A stretch of 64,000 nt of DNA from Deltaproteobacteria bacterium (GTDB taxonomy: Bacteria > Myxococcota_A > UBA796 > GCA-2862545), in contig REDI01000028.1 in NCBI GenBank assembly GCA_007693595.1, forward strand, positions 62,001 through 126,000. The letters are read 5' to 3'. A program made the position numbers and the translations under genes. Below the pieces are notes generated by a model. That model had not been told where the DNA came from and ran no database searches. It worked only from the letters and a program-made list of their open reading frames with translations. Positions 37,087 to 46,146 of this stretch are shown piece after piece. Every line of letters begins with the position of its first letter. Position 1 is the first letter of the stretch.

Positions 37087-37560
37087 GTGAACCCGAAAAG
37101 ATCCATGAAGACCGTCGCTAAGCGCCTCTTGGGGCGCTCGCCGTGGTCCGCGCGACGGGCGGGGAGCTGGTGGCCTCGACTTCGAGAGGCTGCGGATCTC
37201 GAACCTCCGCTCGCGCGCGCGGAGCGCTTGGGCCGCGTGGCGGCCGAGCGTGGGTTCGATTGGCCCGATGCCGTCGGGCCGAGGCAGAAAATCGAAGAAG
37301 AGCTCAGAGAGCTGGACCAAGCCATCGCCCGCGGTGACCGCGACGCGATCGCCCATGAGCTCGGCGACGTCCTCTTCTCGGTCGTCAACTTGGGGCGGCA
37401 CCTGCCAGCAGGCGACGTGGCGACCTGTATGGACCGAGCCAACGATCGGTTCGCGCAGCGTTTTTCCTACGTCGAAGAGCAACTCCTGGACCACGGGGGG
37501 CACGCAGATCTCGCGCAGCTCGAGCGGTGGTGGAACGAAGCCAAGGAGGCGGAGCGATGA
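37087..37560 (+). CDS. MazG-like nucleotide pyrophosphohydrolase, single domain
   Basis: A 157-residue protein starting at GTG. ARAERLGRVAAERGFDWPD followed by KIEEELRELDQAIARGDRDAIAHELGDVLFSVVNLGRHL (about 45-105) matches the C-terminal half of MazG, whose EExxE...ExxD acidic residues bind magnesium in house-cleaning NTP pyrophosphohydrolases. NDRFAQRFSYVEEQL and LERWWNEAK end the domain as in full MazG. E. coli MazG has two such domains (about 263 residues); here only one is present, after a basic N-terminal extension of about 40 residues (RSMKTVAKRLLGRSPWSARR). The start is uncertain. Its stop overlaps the fxsA start, and a TPR gene follows. Confidence 0.75.
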   Translation: MNPKRSMKTVAKRLLGRSPWSARRAGSWWPRLREAADLEPPLARAERLGRVAAERGFDWPDAVGPRQKIEEELRELDQAIARGDRDAIAHELGDVLFSVVNLGRHLPAGDVATCMDRANDRFAQRFSYVEEQLLDHGGHADLAQLERWWNEAKEAER

Positions 37561-38033
37561 TCTGGAAACTCGCGCTCCTCTTTACGGTCGTGCCTACCGT
37601 CGAGCTGATCCTACTGATCTTTATCGGGACGCAGATCGGGGTGCTCTGGACGACGGCCATCGTCCTCGTGACCGGCTTCACAGGCGCGTGGTTGGCCAAG
37701 CGCGAAGGGTCTGGGATGCTGCGCAAGTTGCGCGCTGACCTCAAGCGCGGGCTGCCTCCAGCCGCTCGGATCGCCGAGGGGGTCATGGTGCTGGTCGGCG
37801 GCCTCTTGCTCGTCACCCCCGGCGTCATGACCGACATCGTCGGCTTCGCGATGATCCTTCCCTTCACCCGGCGCCTGTTGGCCCCGGTTCTGCTCCGCTT
37901 CATCCTTCGTCAGGTCACGGGCGACGACACCCTGGCAGACCAGGTCGAGCTGCGGTTCGACGACGACGAAGAGGATCCGACTCCCCCGCCCTCAGGGCCG
38001 AAGCCGGGCCCTTTCGATCACCCTGTCGCCTGA
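37557..38033 (+). CDS. fxsA: FxsA-family membrane protein
   Basis: A 158-residue inner-membrane protein starting at an ATG overlapping the mazG-like stop, with GGAGG and GGAG just upstream. KLALLFTVVPTVELILLIFIGTQIG (1-25) and TAIVLVTGFTGAWLAKREG (about 32-52), followed by a third hydrophobic segment LVGGLLLVTPGVMTDIVGFAMIL, are the diagnostic FxsA pattern. FxsA is a cytoplasmic-membrane protein that, when overproduced in E. coli, relieves exclusion of phage T7 by the F plasmid; its normal role is unknown. The tail is acidic and Pro-rich. Confidence 0.88.
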   Translation: MIWKLALLFTVVPTVELILLIFIGTQIGVLWTTAIVLVTGFTGAWLAKREGSGMLRKLRADLKRGLPPAARIAEGVMVLVGGLLLVTPGVMTDIVGFAMILPFTRRLLAPVLLRFILRQVTGDDTLADQVELRFDDDEEDPTPPPSGPKPGPFDHPVA

Positions 38034-38047
38034 AATCAGGAGTCTCC

Positions 38048-38554
38048 ATGCCCGATGAGCTGACTTCCTCTCTCGACGACGCCGCGAAGCTCGAGGCGCT
38101 CGGGGAGCGCTTCACCCTCGCCCTCACCCTCATGGATCGGGGGGACATTGACCGCGCCGAGGAGCTCTTTCTCGAGATCCTCAGGGCCGAGCCTAGATTG
38201 CCCGAGCCCCGGATGGAGCTGGCGCGTCTCTTTCTCGACACCGACCGTCTCGAGGACGCCGAGGGGCATGCTCGGCTAGCTTTGGAGCATCTTAAGGCCG
38301 GCGGGCGCTGGACCGACATGCTGCCCGATGGCGTCGTCGAGTCGATCGCCCACGCGCTCCTCGCCGAGATCCTCCGCCGACGCCTCGAAGACGACGACGT
38401 CATCTTTGGTGAGCCCGCCGTCTTCAAGGCTCTGCTCACCGAGTCCCGAGAGCACTTCGCTGCCGCACACCGCCTGGATCCAACCGACGAGACGAGCAAC
38501 TACTACGCAAACTACTTGGGCGCTGGCTCGGGCTCGCCCGCGGGCGATAGCTGA
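38048..38554 (+). CDS. TPR-like cytoplasmic protein
   Basis: A 168-residue helical protein with no signal or membrane segment. ERFTLALTLMDRGDIDRAEELFLEILRAEP and PEPRMELARLFLDTDRLEDAEGHARLAL are two helix-turn-helix units with tetratricopeptide spacing, and HFAAAHRLDPTDETSNYYANY is a final partial unit. Such proteins scaffold protein-protein contacts, and no partner is evident. AGGAG stands 9 bp before the ATG. It follows fxsA by 14 bp, so it is probably the third gene of the same operon. Its last 43 bp overlap the 3' end of the opposing histidine kinase gene. Confidence 0.75.
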   Translation: MPDELTSSLDDAAKLEALGERFTLALTLMDRGDIDRAEELFLEILRAEPRLPEPRMELARLFLDTDRLEDAEGHARLALEHLKAGGRWTDMLPDGVVESIAHALLAEILRRRLEDDDVIFGEPAVFKALLTESREHFAAAHRLDPTDETSNYYANYLGAGSGSPAGDS

Positions 38555-39273
38555 AGTAAGGGCCAACGAACCTCGAATAGGGCGCCCCCTCCAGGATTGT
38601 CGGTCACCTGGAGCTCGCCGCCCTCGGCTTGGACCAGCCGCCGCGAGAGGTGAAGCCCGAGCCCTGTTCCCTCTGCCCCCTTCGTCGAGAACCAGGGCTC
38701 GAAGATCCGACTTCGATCCGCCGGCTCTACCCCTGGGCCTCGATCGCGAACAGCCAGCGTCGCCCAGGACGCTCTCCGCCCGACCGCGATCTCGACCATG
38801 GGCGCGGACGCCTGCGAAGAGGCCTCGATGGCGTTGCGGACCAAGTTGGCCACGACCTGACGGGGGGCGGCAGGTCGGGCCCTGATCTGCACCGGCTCCT
38901 CGGGCAAGAGGAAGGACAGCCGTATCTTCTGCTGACGTGCCTGACGCTCCAGGACGGGACGAACCGCCCCGATCTCGGTGCGCAGGTCGAGCGTCTGGAC
39001 TGGGTGCGCCACATCGAGGAAGCTGGTGTAGAACTCGACGAGGGACTGGAGGTAGCGCACATGCTCGGCCAGCCCATCCCCAAGATCCCCGCTGCGCTCC
39101 AGTAGATAGAGGTAAGACTGAAGCGCGAAGATCGGCTGTCGAAGCTCATGCAGAAGCGACGCGCTCACCGATCCGAGCTCCGCCAGCGATCGTAAGCGCT
39201 CCAAGTCCTCGGGCTCCGGGACGGGTCGCGGCAGGGTCGAGAGAGGCGCCGAGCTCAAGGGATGGCTCCCCAT
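38512..39273 (-). CDS. small cytoplasmic histidine kinase
   Basis: A 253-residue soluble histidine kinase without a recognisable sensor domain. The HisKA helix carries LLHELRQPIFALQSYLYLLE with the phosphorylated His near residue 42. The ATPase has an N box (QVVANLVRNAIEASS, about 139-153), G1/D box (VRDRGPGVEP, about 178) and G2 box (GTGLGLHLSRRLV, about 206), all intact. It is the last gene of the seven-gene minus-strand array and starts 19 bp inside the large Ig lipoprotein gene, suggesting coupled translation. A dedicated response regulator is not adjacent. The receiver-kinase hybrid in the same array is a possible partner. Confidence 0.9.
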   Translation of the reverse strand: MGSHPLSSAPLSTLPRPVPEPEDLERLRSLAELGSVSASLLHELRQPIFALQSYLYLLERSGDLGDGLAEHVRYLQSLVEFYTSFLDVAHPVQTLDLRTEIGAVRPVLERQARQQKIRLSFLLPEEPVQIRARPAAPRQVVANLVRNAIEASSQASAPMVEIAVGRRASWATLAVRDRGPGVEPADRSRIFEPWFSTKGAEGTGLGLHLSRRLVQAEGGELQVTDNPGGGALFEVRWPLLQLSPAGEPEPAPK

Positions 39274-42200
39274 CCTACCGCGAGCTCGACCGACACCGAG
39301 CAGGTCGGCCCGGAGGTGCCTGAGGGGTTGTGCGGGGTGACCGACAGCTCATACACGCCGTCGCGCAAGATCTCGCCCGTCTGATCCCGGCCATCGAATC
39401 GCCACGATCCACCGACCGCCGGCGAGACGAGGAGCCGCTCGCTCCGCCAGAGCTTGCCGTCGTGGTCGCGAACCGCGATCCGCCACGTGCCCTCGTCGAT
39501 CGAGGCGTCGAAAGAAAAGTCGGAGGTGGCGCTGTCGATGCCCAGCCCGTCATCGCCATCGGGCCGAAAGGTGGTCGGCTCGGCAGCGCAGGAGAGATCG
39601 GCCGGGACGGACGCGCTGACATTGCCGAAGCGCCCTTCATAAGGCGCAGCCGACGCGGTACGGAGTGGCTCGATCGCGTTGCCCGCCAGATCCGTGACCC
39701 CCTCGAAGACCCGCAGAGCAAAGCTCCCGAGCGAGGCGTCGATGGAGGAGCTGAGGTGCACGACGACACGATCGGGGGCCTCAAGCGTAACATTGTGGAT
39801 CGTGACCGGGGTGGGGCCCTCGATCTCGAAGTGTGACAGCTCGATCGACGCAGGGTCCAGAGGCTCATCGAAGTGGAGCTCGACGCGATCGACACGCGAG
39901 TGGAAGGCGCCCTCGGGGGACTGCCGGACGACCGAAGGGCCTCTGATGTCGCCCAAGAGGTCGAAAGAGAGCGCGCCTGTTGCGCGCTCCCCGTCGACCC
40001 GAGCGTAGAGGGTGGCGAGCCCTCCGGTGTGGGCCTCGATGAGGTCCAAGTTGGCGCGTACGCTGGCGTCGGGCTCGACCAAGGCGTACAGGCCCGAGCC
40101 TGAAGACATGACCTCGTTGAGATCTCCGCGGGTGGCTCGAAGCTCGACCTCGCCGTGGGTGGCCAGCTCGCCGCGACAGTCGAGCACAGGACCGCCCGTC
40201 AGGACGAGCTCTTCGTCTTGACCCACATGCCTGGGACCGGGTGCCAGCTCGAAGGCGATCGGGCCGGCGGGCCCCCCATCGTCGGGGGCAGCCCACGCTG
40301 TAGCCGAGGCTTCAGCACCACAGATCCCGTCGACTACCAGACCCGAGATCCGGTACTGCCCCACCTGTTCCAGGTGCAGCACGCCCTCGGCCGTGGAGAT
40401 CCAGGCGCGATCGTTGACGGCGATCCGCACGTGCTCTGGCGTTCCTCGGGTGGCCGAGAGCTCGACGGCGAGTGAGCTCGGCTCGGCTTCGTGGCAGACG
40501 ACCGCCTGCGTGTCCCCCTCGAGGGTCAGGAGCGCCTCGGGGCCCGCTTCGTCGCAGCGCGCAGCGATGAGGACCTCGTGCTCCACGCTGACGCCCGAGG
40601 CATGGAGGGTCAGCCGCTCAGGGATCGCGGGCTCGATCGGCGTGAGACGAAAGACGGCCCGCCCCCCGTCGAGGAGGCCAACGGTGGGCTCGACCGCCCC
40701 GGTGGCCGAGGTGAGCTCCAGCGTCGTCGAGCTCGGTACACGGTTGCCGTGCGCGTCGAGCGCTTCGACGTAGAGGTCGACCGACTCCTGCTCGAACCAC
40801 CAGGGCGGTGAACTCATAACGAAGGTCGAGAGTTCACCGGCTCGGACCTCGACGGGCCCGCTCGTACCCAAGACGCGCCCGCCTTGCGAGGCCGTGACCA
40901 CGGTGGTCTGGGCCAGGGTGAGGGTGGCGGAGACCACGACCTCGCCGCTCGCGCCCAGGTGCGCCACTCCCGGACTGAGCGTGGAGGTGTGATCTTGGAG
41001 GTGCACCGAGGGATCGCTCTGTTCGGTGTATCGATTTCCGAACGCGTCGCGCCCGATGAGCTGCAGGTCGAAGGGCTGGCCTGCGATCACCGGGCTGTGT
41101 TGGGCGTTAACCTCGATGGCCGCGAGCTCGGCGTTGGTGACGCGGATGGGGGTGGAGGTTCCCAGGCTGCTCGCGGGCCCGGTCGCCACGAGACGCGCCG
41201 CTTCGGTGGCCGTAAAGAGGCGGCACTCCTGCCGTAGTTCCGCGCTCAACGGGGAGCACTCCGCCTCGGCGAACTCAAGATCGCTCACCACGAAGTCGGA
41301 GGCGGAGAACACCCCTGGTTCGATGAGGTTGAAGTAGGCATCGTGCGGCCGAAGTTGGACTTGAAGACCGGCGCCCGCACGGACGTGATCTCCGGGCTCC
41401 GCCTCGACCTCGATGCCTGCGATGGGGCCGGGCCGCACGTTGTAAGGAAGGCTCGCCCCCGCCAGCCCATCAGCCGGGTCGCGAACGATGAGCAAGACCC
41501 CCCGCTCCGCCAGGGTCGGCAGGATGCTGCAATGAAGCTCCCGCCCGATCCGAACACACCCATCGGTCGAGACATCGCCGACCGTGTCGCGCACCGTGAT
41601 CCGGGTCGGCGGACCCGACCAGGTGGTGACGTTGCCGAAGACGTCGACCGGGCGCGCCCGGACCGTGAGCGATGCCCCAGCGGTGAACTCCTGGCTCGGC
41701 AGCTCGACCGAGAAGCGCTGGACGGGACCCGGCGCGATCTGAAAGCTCTTGGAACTCTGCAGATCCCCGCGGTGCTCGACCTGGAGCTGTTGGGTCGGTG
41801 CGCAGCCGCCGTCGCCGGTCGCGCGGCGCAGGACGAGCGGGACCTGTGTGGTGCCGCGGAGGTCGCGCAGCGAGAGTTCGAGCTCATCGCACGCGTCGCG
41901 AAGGGTGACATCGATGGGAAAGACGGGGTTCTCGACCACCGCACCCTGCGGGTCGGTGACGGTGACCATCGCCACAAAGCTCTGCCCGGCAACCAGCTCG
42001 TCGTCGGTGGAGTCGAGGTGTACCAAGACCCGATAGTCAGCGCGGTCGTACCAATCGAGACGGAGGTTCGCGCTCTCGATCCCGTGCTCGAGCGCCTCGA
42101 GTCGCACGAGCACGCTCGCCGGAGACGAGACCGTGACCGGGATCCGAGCCATGCCGTCCGCGTGGAGCCTCCCAAGGATCGAGGCCCCCGTCTGCCTGCG

Positions 42201-42803
42201 CTCGAAGACCTGGTCCATCAAGACGTCGTCGGGAAAACCGGCCAGAACGGCTCCCGGATCGAGGGGATCGATACGAACCCGTACCTCTAGGGGTTCCGCG
42301 ATCTGCTCCCCATCGGCGTCGAGCGCGTAGGCGTCGATAGTCGCCGTCTGCTCGACCAGCCAGAAGCGCTCATCGTCCTGGGGATCGAGGACCAAGCGCT
42401 GCGCTGGCGTGGCTCGGACCGTGAACGCGCGCGGCAGCACGACTTCGGCCCCGCGGGGGGAGCGGACGGAGAGATCATAGCGGCCTGGCAGCACCCCGGA
42501 AGGCACCCGCGCCGAGATCTGGGTTGGACTGAGTAAGGAGACCTGATCAAGGTTGGCGACCACCTGATCCCCGTCGAGCAGGGCGAGGCGGTGCCGATCG
42601 TCGACCGTCGCCCCCTTGCCACCCGCGTCGGCGGTCATGGAAGGAAAGAAGCCTTCGCCACGCACGATCACATCGATCGATTCCCCGGTCCACCCGCTCG
42701 CCGGCTCCACATGCTGTAGCTCGAGATCCGGCGCCCGCTCGACGCACCCCGCCCCCGCTGCAGTCGCAACGAGGAGCGCGAGGGCGTGGCGCAGAATCGT
42801 CAC
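39255..42803 (-). CDS. giant multi-Ig-domain surface lipoprotein
   Basis: A 1182-residue lipoprotein starting at GTG (AGGAG upstream). The signal LALLVATAAGAGC has a lipobox with Cys19. The chain is almost wholly beta. An IPT/TIG-like domain (VEPASGWTGESIDVIVRGEGFF) comes first, followed by many invasin/BIg-like domains recognisable by recurring phrases such as VFGNVTTWSGPP, DAFGNRYTEQSDP and DAHGNRVPSSTT. A Big_5-like module (SPEGAFHSRVDRVELHFDEPLDPASIELSHFEIEG) comes near 1000 and a FlgD-type Ig domain (GSWRFDGRDQTGEILRDGVYELSV) last. This fits an adhesin or structural surface fibre. It is 32 bp downstream of the barrel-ended protein gene in the same array. Orientation across the outer membrane is not known. 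Confidence 0.8.
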   Translation of the reverse strand: MTILRHALALLVATAAGAGCVERAPDLELQHVEPASGWTGESIDVIVRGEGFFPSMTADAGGKGATVDDRHRLALLDGDQVVANLDQVSLLSPTQISARVPSGVLPGRYDLSVRSPRGAEVVLPRAFTVRATPAQRLVLDPQDDERFWLVEQTATIDAYALDADGEQIAEPLEVRVRIDPLDPGAVLAGFPDDVLMDQVFERRQTGASILGRLHADGMARIPVTVSSPASVLVRLEALEHGIESANLRLDWYDRADYRVLVHLDSTDDELVAGQSFVAMVTVTDPQGAVVENPVFPIDVTLRDACDELELSLRDLRGTTQVPLVLRRATGDGGCAPTQQLQVEHRGDLQSSKSFQIAPGPVQRFSVELPSQEFTAGASLTVRARPVDVFGNVTTWSGPPTRITVRDTVGDVSTDGCVRIGRELHCSILPTLAERGVLLIVRDPADGLAGASLPYNVRPGPIAGIEVEAEPGDHVRAGAGLQVQLRPHDAYFNLIEPGVFSASDFVVSDLEFAEAECSPLSAELRQECRLFTATEAARLVATGPASSLGTSTPIRVTNAELAAIEVNAQHSPVIAGQPFDLQLIGRDAFGNRYTEQSDPSVHLQDHTSTLSPGVAHLGASGEVVVSATLTLAQTTVVTASQGGRVLGTSGPVEVRAGELSTFVMSSPPWWFEQESVDLYVEALDAHGNRVPSSTTLELTSATGAVEPTVGLLDGGRAVFRLTPIEPAIPERLTLHASGVSVEHEVLIAARCDEAGPEALLTLEGDTQAVVCHEAEPSSLAVELSATRGTPEHVRIAVNDRAWISTAEGVLHLEQVGQYRISGLVVDGICGAEASATAWAAPDDGGPAGPIAFELAPGPRHVGQDEELVLTGGPVLDCRGELATHGEVELRATRGDLNEVMSSGSGLYALVEPDASVRANLDLIEAHTGGLATLYARVDGERATGALSFDLLGDIRGPSVVRQSPEGAFHSRVDRVELHFDEPLDPASIELSHFEIEGPTPVTIHNVTLEAPDRVVVHLSSSIDASLGSFALRVFEGVTDLAGNAIEPLRTASAAPYEGRFGNVSASVPADLSCAAEPTTFRPDGDDGLGIDSATSDFSFDASIDEGTWRIAVRDHDGKLWRSERLLVSPAVGGSWRFDGRDQTGEILRDGVYELSVTPHNPSGTSGPTCSVSVELAVGWGAIP

Positions 42804-42835
42804 CGTGAGAACTCCTGGGGCCTCTACTCAAGAGT

Positions 42836-45244
42836 CTAATCGATTCGGAGTCGAAAACCCAGGCTGGCGCCGAGTCCGCCGACCTGCCCCCTAAAGCTGC
42901 TCGCGGTGCCCTGGCTGCGTATCCACTGATATCGACCTTCAAAGAGTAGCTCTACGTCACCCAAAGTCCGCGTCATGCCAACGATCCCGATCAGCCCCGG
43001 GGGCGTGAGGCTCGTTCTCGGCGCGAGCCGCTGATCCTCGAAGCGCTGCTCCGCGCGGAACGGTGCGACCACGAGGCCCCCACCAGCGTGAAGATGAAAA
43101 GGGCCGGCGGGCCGCCGAACCAGACCCGCGATGTGGACCGGGAACAAGACCAACCGCGTCCTCCCCTGCCCCACCGAGGTCTCGATGTCGCGAGAATAGC
43201 CGAGGGAGCTCAAGCCGGCTCGAAAGAGAGCGCCGTGTAAGCGACGCCCCAGCCCGACCTCGACCTCTGCACCCACCACGGGACTCGAGAGCGCGCTCAG
43301 GTTGGTGCTCGCCCCCGCCGAGAGCCCGACGAGCAGGCGCGGCATCCGCGGCAGGAGTCGGATCTCGGTGACCGCTCCTGCCTTCCCCGACGGACTCTCG
43401 ACCCGGAGAGTCACGACCCTTGCCCTGCCTTCGACCGGCGGCCGCCACGGTACGAACAGTCGCCCATCTCGTTGACGTTCCAAGGGCCCCAAGGTCCCCT
43501 CGCTCACCGACACCCTGGGCGTGACCTCCTCGACGGGCCTCCCGCGCCGGTCCAGGAGCTCCAGCCTGAACCTCAACGGCTCGGCTCGCCCGACCTCGGC
43601 CACCCGCTCTTCGTGCAGGATCCGAATCGAGGCGACCTCGCCGCTGCCGATGGAGACCTCGGTTTGAGTGCCGAGCACCTCCAGCGGCACCCTTGGCTGC
43701 ATCGAGGGCCAGACCACGGCCTGCGCTTCGAAGGATCCGCTCTGAGCGCGAGCGATCCCCGTCCGCGTAGGGGCTGGAAACAAGGCGGAAGCCCGTCCGG
43801 CCTCGTCGGTCGAGAGCTCGTAGTGAACGTTGCCCAAGCGGATCGAGACGGGGGCTTCGAGGATCGGCCGTCGCGCGTCATCGAGCACCATGGCGTGGAC
43901 CCTCAGCCCGTCGGGCCCCAAGACGGGGAGAATCCGCAGCTCATCGGGCGGTCCCTTCGAGGCAGGAGGGCGCAGCGAGGCACGAAGGACGTCCACGTCG
44001 CGGTCTTCCGAAGGGATGCGATACTCCGCGCGCAGGGTCGCCCCCTCGATGCGAGGGTCCTCGATGGTGCCCAGTTCGGCAGAGAGCGCCAGATGATCTG
44101 CGCTCAGGCGATCCCCAAGGGCATCCCGAAGGGTCAGCTCGACCGTCGCTCGGGGCCGGTCTGCGCTAAGGGTCGGGGGCTCTACGCGCAGCTCGAGCCG
44201 CTCGGGACGACCCGGAGGGGGCACGAGGAGTCGCGTTGAGGTCCCACCAGGGAGCACGCACGAGATCTCGGCGGGCTGTTCGAAGGGGTCGGCGCCGAGG
44301 GCAGCCACCCACCTTCCCTGGTCGTAGGCATGAACCGGAAGGGGGTGTTCGCCCACCGAGCAAGGTGGCAACGCGCGGCTCGACCAGCGCCCCTCTTCGT
44401 CGGTCGACGCGACGAAGACCACCGGCGCAGGATCGCCCGGGCGCGGGACCCGGTCGGGGAGCAAGAGGGCGGGTGCGAGGGGCTTGGAGGAGAGGAGGAG
44501 CGAGGAGGTCAGCGCGTTGCCTAGATCGTCCGACACCGTCACCGAGGCGCTGGTCTCGCCTGGACGCTGGACAACGCTCAGCCGCGCGCGGCCATCGAGG
44601 TCGACCGTCGCCGGTCCGTAGTGGCGCTCCCCCACTCGAGCGCTCAAGGTGCCTCCCGGCTCCAGATCGAAGGCCAGCGGTACCCTGCGAGAGACGAGAA
44701 CTCGGGTCATCGCGGGCCAGGATGGATCCCCGCGACGACGTAGGGCGAGGAGGACAGCTCGCGCGCCCTGCCCCGAGAGGCGAACCGTAGCCTGAAGCGT
44801 CTCCTCGCCCTCGACGGACACCTCGACCGGCTCGCTGGAGTAGACCTCGATCTCGTCCGCCCGCAGGCCTGGGACCCCATCGAGAGGAACCACCAAGGGC
44901 TCCCCCTCGAAGACCAGGATACGCTCCGGGACCTGGAGGGCGGAGGACGGGCGGGGCTGAACGGGGAGCGTGGTATTAAGACGGTTCTCGCCAACTCGAA
45001 CCCTGAGCTCGACCTGTTCGACCTCGAGAGGAGGCAGCAGGAGGTAGCGCGGGGGGGTCTCGTCGGGAGCCACGGCGACCAGCTCCGTCTCGTCGAGCTC
45101 GATCGCGTCGATGGGTACGACTTGTCCAAAGTCATCGAGGACCAAGGCCTCGACGAGGGTCGGGCGCCCCTGGAGTAGCGGACCTTCCACTGGTACGACC
45201 GTCACGTCGAGTGCCAGCGCGACCCCGAGGAGCCAGAGGATCAT
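42836..45244 (-). CDS. large exported protein with Ig-like repeats and C-terminal beta-barrel
   Basis: The open frame continues upstream, but the ATG overlapping the FecR-like stop is followed by a signal peptide (MILWLLGVALALDV), so the product is taken as 802 residues. Most of it is beta-rich Ig-like sequence (for example ATVELTLRDALGDRLSADHL and APVSIRLGNVHYELSTDEAG, the latter like a carboxypeptidase-regulatory or transthyretin-like domain). The last 150 or so residues have short alternating strands (LLVGLSAGASTNL, VVGAEVEVGLGRRLHGALFRAG, DVELLFEGRYQWI, GGLGASLGFRLRID) typical of a small outer-membrane barrel. The predicted design is a periplasmic or surface Ig stalk anchored by a barrel. 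It lies between the FecR-like and Ig-lipoprotein genes of the array. Confidence 0.75.
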   Translation of the reverse strand: MILWLLGVALALDVTVVPVEGPLLQGRPTLVEALVLDDFGQVVPIDAIELDETELVAVAPDETPPRYLLLPPLEVEQVELRVRVGENRLNTTLPVQPRPSSALQVPERILVFEGEPLVVPLDGVPGLRADEIEVYSSEPVEVSVEGEETLQATVRLSGQGARAVLLALRRRGDPSWPAMTRVLVSRRVPLAFDLEPGGTLSARVGERHYGPATVDLDGRARLSVVQRPGETSASVTVSDDLGNALTSSLLLSSKPLAPALLLPDRVPRPGDPAPVVFVASTDEEGRWSSRALPPCSVGEHPLPVHAYDQGRWVAALGADPFEQPAEISCVLPGGTSTRLLVPPPGRPERLELRVEPPTLSADRPRATVELTLRDALGDRLSADHLALSAELGTIEDPRIEGATLRAEYRIPSEDRDVDVLRASLRPPASKGPPDELRILPVLGPDGLRVHAMVLDDARRPILEAPVSIRLGNVHYELSTDEAGRASALFPAPTRTGIARAQSGSFEAQAVVWPSMQPRVPLEVLGTQTEVSIGSGEVASIRILHEERVAEVGRAEPLRFRLELLDRRGRPVEEVTPRVSVSEGTLGPLERQRDGRLFVPWRPPVEGRARVVTLRVESPSGKAGAVTEIRLLPRMPRLLVGLSAGASTNLSALSSPVVGAEVEVGLGRRLHGALFRAGLSSLGYSRDIETSVGQGRTRLVLFPVHIAGLVRRPAGPFHLHAGGGLVVAPFRAEQRFEDQRLAPRTSLTPPGLIGIVGMTRTLGDVELLFEGRYQWIRSQGTASSFRGQVGGLGASLGFRLRID

Positions 45245-46146
45245 GGGGTGCTCTCGACCCCGCCGCGGAGGGGCGGCGGGCGGGTGTCGCGCTCCAGGCG
45301 GACCGAGTCGGTGACCAGCTCCCCGAAGGGATCGACCGCCTCGACCACGACGACCTGCTGGCCCTCGGTGAGCGGGAGCTCGATCTCGAACCGACCCCTG
45401 GGGTCGGCCTGCACTTGAAAGGTCTTGTCGCCAAGCTGCAGACTGACGGTCGCGCCCGCAACCGTCACGCCCTTGGCGAGGATGGACGGAGCGCGCGTGC
45501 GCCCGCCCTCGGGCCATGCGACATCGAGCACCACCTCGTCGGGAATGGGGCCCAGGGTGGCCGTCCCATCCGGCCACGCCAGGGCTCGCTCCCCAGCGCT
45601 CAGCACAGAGATCCCGCCCAGCCCCTCCGCCGTGGCCGAGCCACGCTCCAGCTCGGCCGCAAAGAGCCCGTCCCGCATGGCGATCCGCACGGCTCCCTCG
45701 CGGGTCTGAACCGCCCTGCCATCGTTCGACACCCGGAGCGAGCGGTCCCCGGCGCGGACCTCGGCGCGGACCTGTCCGTCGGCGAGCTCGACCTCGACGC
45801 CATCGCGGTGGATCTCGCGCACGGTGATCCCCGTCGCTCCATCGAGCCGAAGCTCGATGTCTTCACCAGCCGACAGGATCGCTTCCGCACCGGCCGCCGT
45901 CGAGATGCGGTCTTCCCGCGCGACCCGCTCGCCCTGCCGAGCTGGCTGTCGACGGCCGGAGCCATCGGAGATCTCGACCTGGCCGCGGGTGTAGGTGACC
46001 TTCAGCTCGGGCGCTGGGGAGCCCTCGGACACCCAGGCGTCCACCTCGAGGTTCGAGAGGAGGGTCAAGGTCCCTCCCACCAGGAGCACGAGCCCCACGG
46101 CGACGGCCAACCCTACACTCAGGCTCTTGGTAGCTCGACCCGCCAC
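45241..46146 (-). CDS. FecR-domain membrane protein
   Basis: Started at a GTG that follows GAGGAGG by 7 bp inside the end of the sensor kinase gene, the product has 301 residues. One transmembrane helix (about 10-30, VGLAVAVGLVLLVGGTL) separates a short basic cytoplasmic tip from the periplasmic part. That part has a FecR-like beta domain (VTYTRGQVEISDG, GERVAREDRISTAAGAEAIL, IELRLDGATGITVREI, about 48-160) and a C-terminal Ig-like domain (GVTVAGATVSLQLGDKTFQVQADPRGRFEIELPL). FecR in E. coli relays a periplasmic signal to an ECF sigma factor; no sigma factor is present here, but the kinases in the array could be partners. Confidence 0.8.
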   Translation of the reverse strand: MAGRATKSLSVGLAVAVGLVLLVGGTLTLLSNLEVDAWVSEGSPAPELKVTYTRGQVEISDGSGRRQPARQGERVAREDRISTAAGAEAILSAGEDIELRLDGATGITVREIHRDGVEVELADGQVRAEVRAGDRSLRVSNDGRAVQTREGAVRIAMRDGLFAAELERGSATAEGLGGISVLSAGERALAWPDGTATLGPIPDEVVLDVAWPEGGRTRAPSILAKGVTVAGATVSLQLGDKTFQVQADPRGRFEIELPLTEGQQVVVVEAVDPFGELVTDSVRLERDTRPPPLRGGVESTP

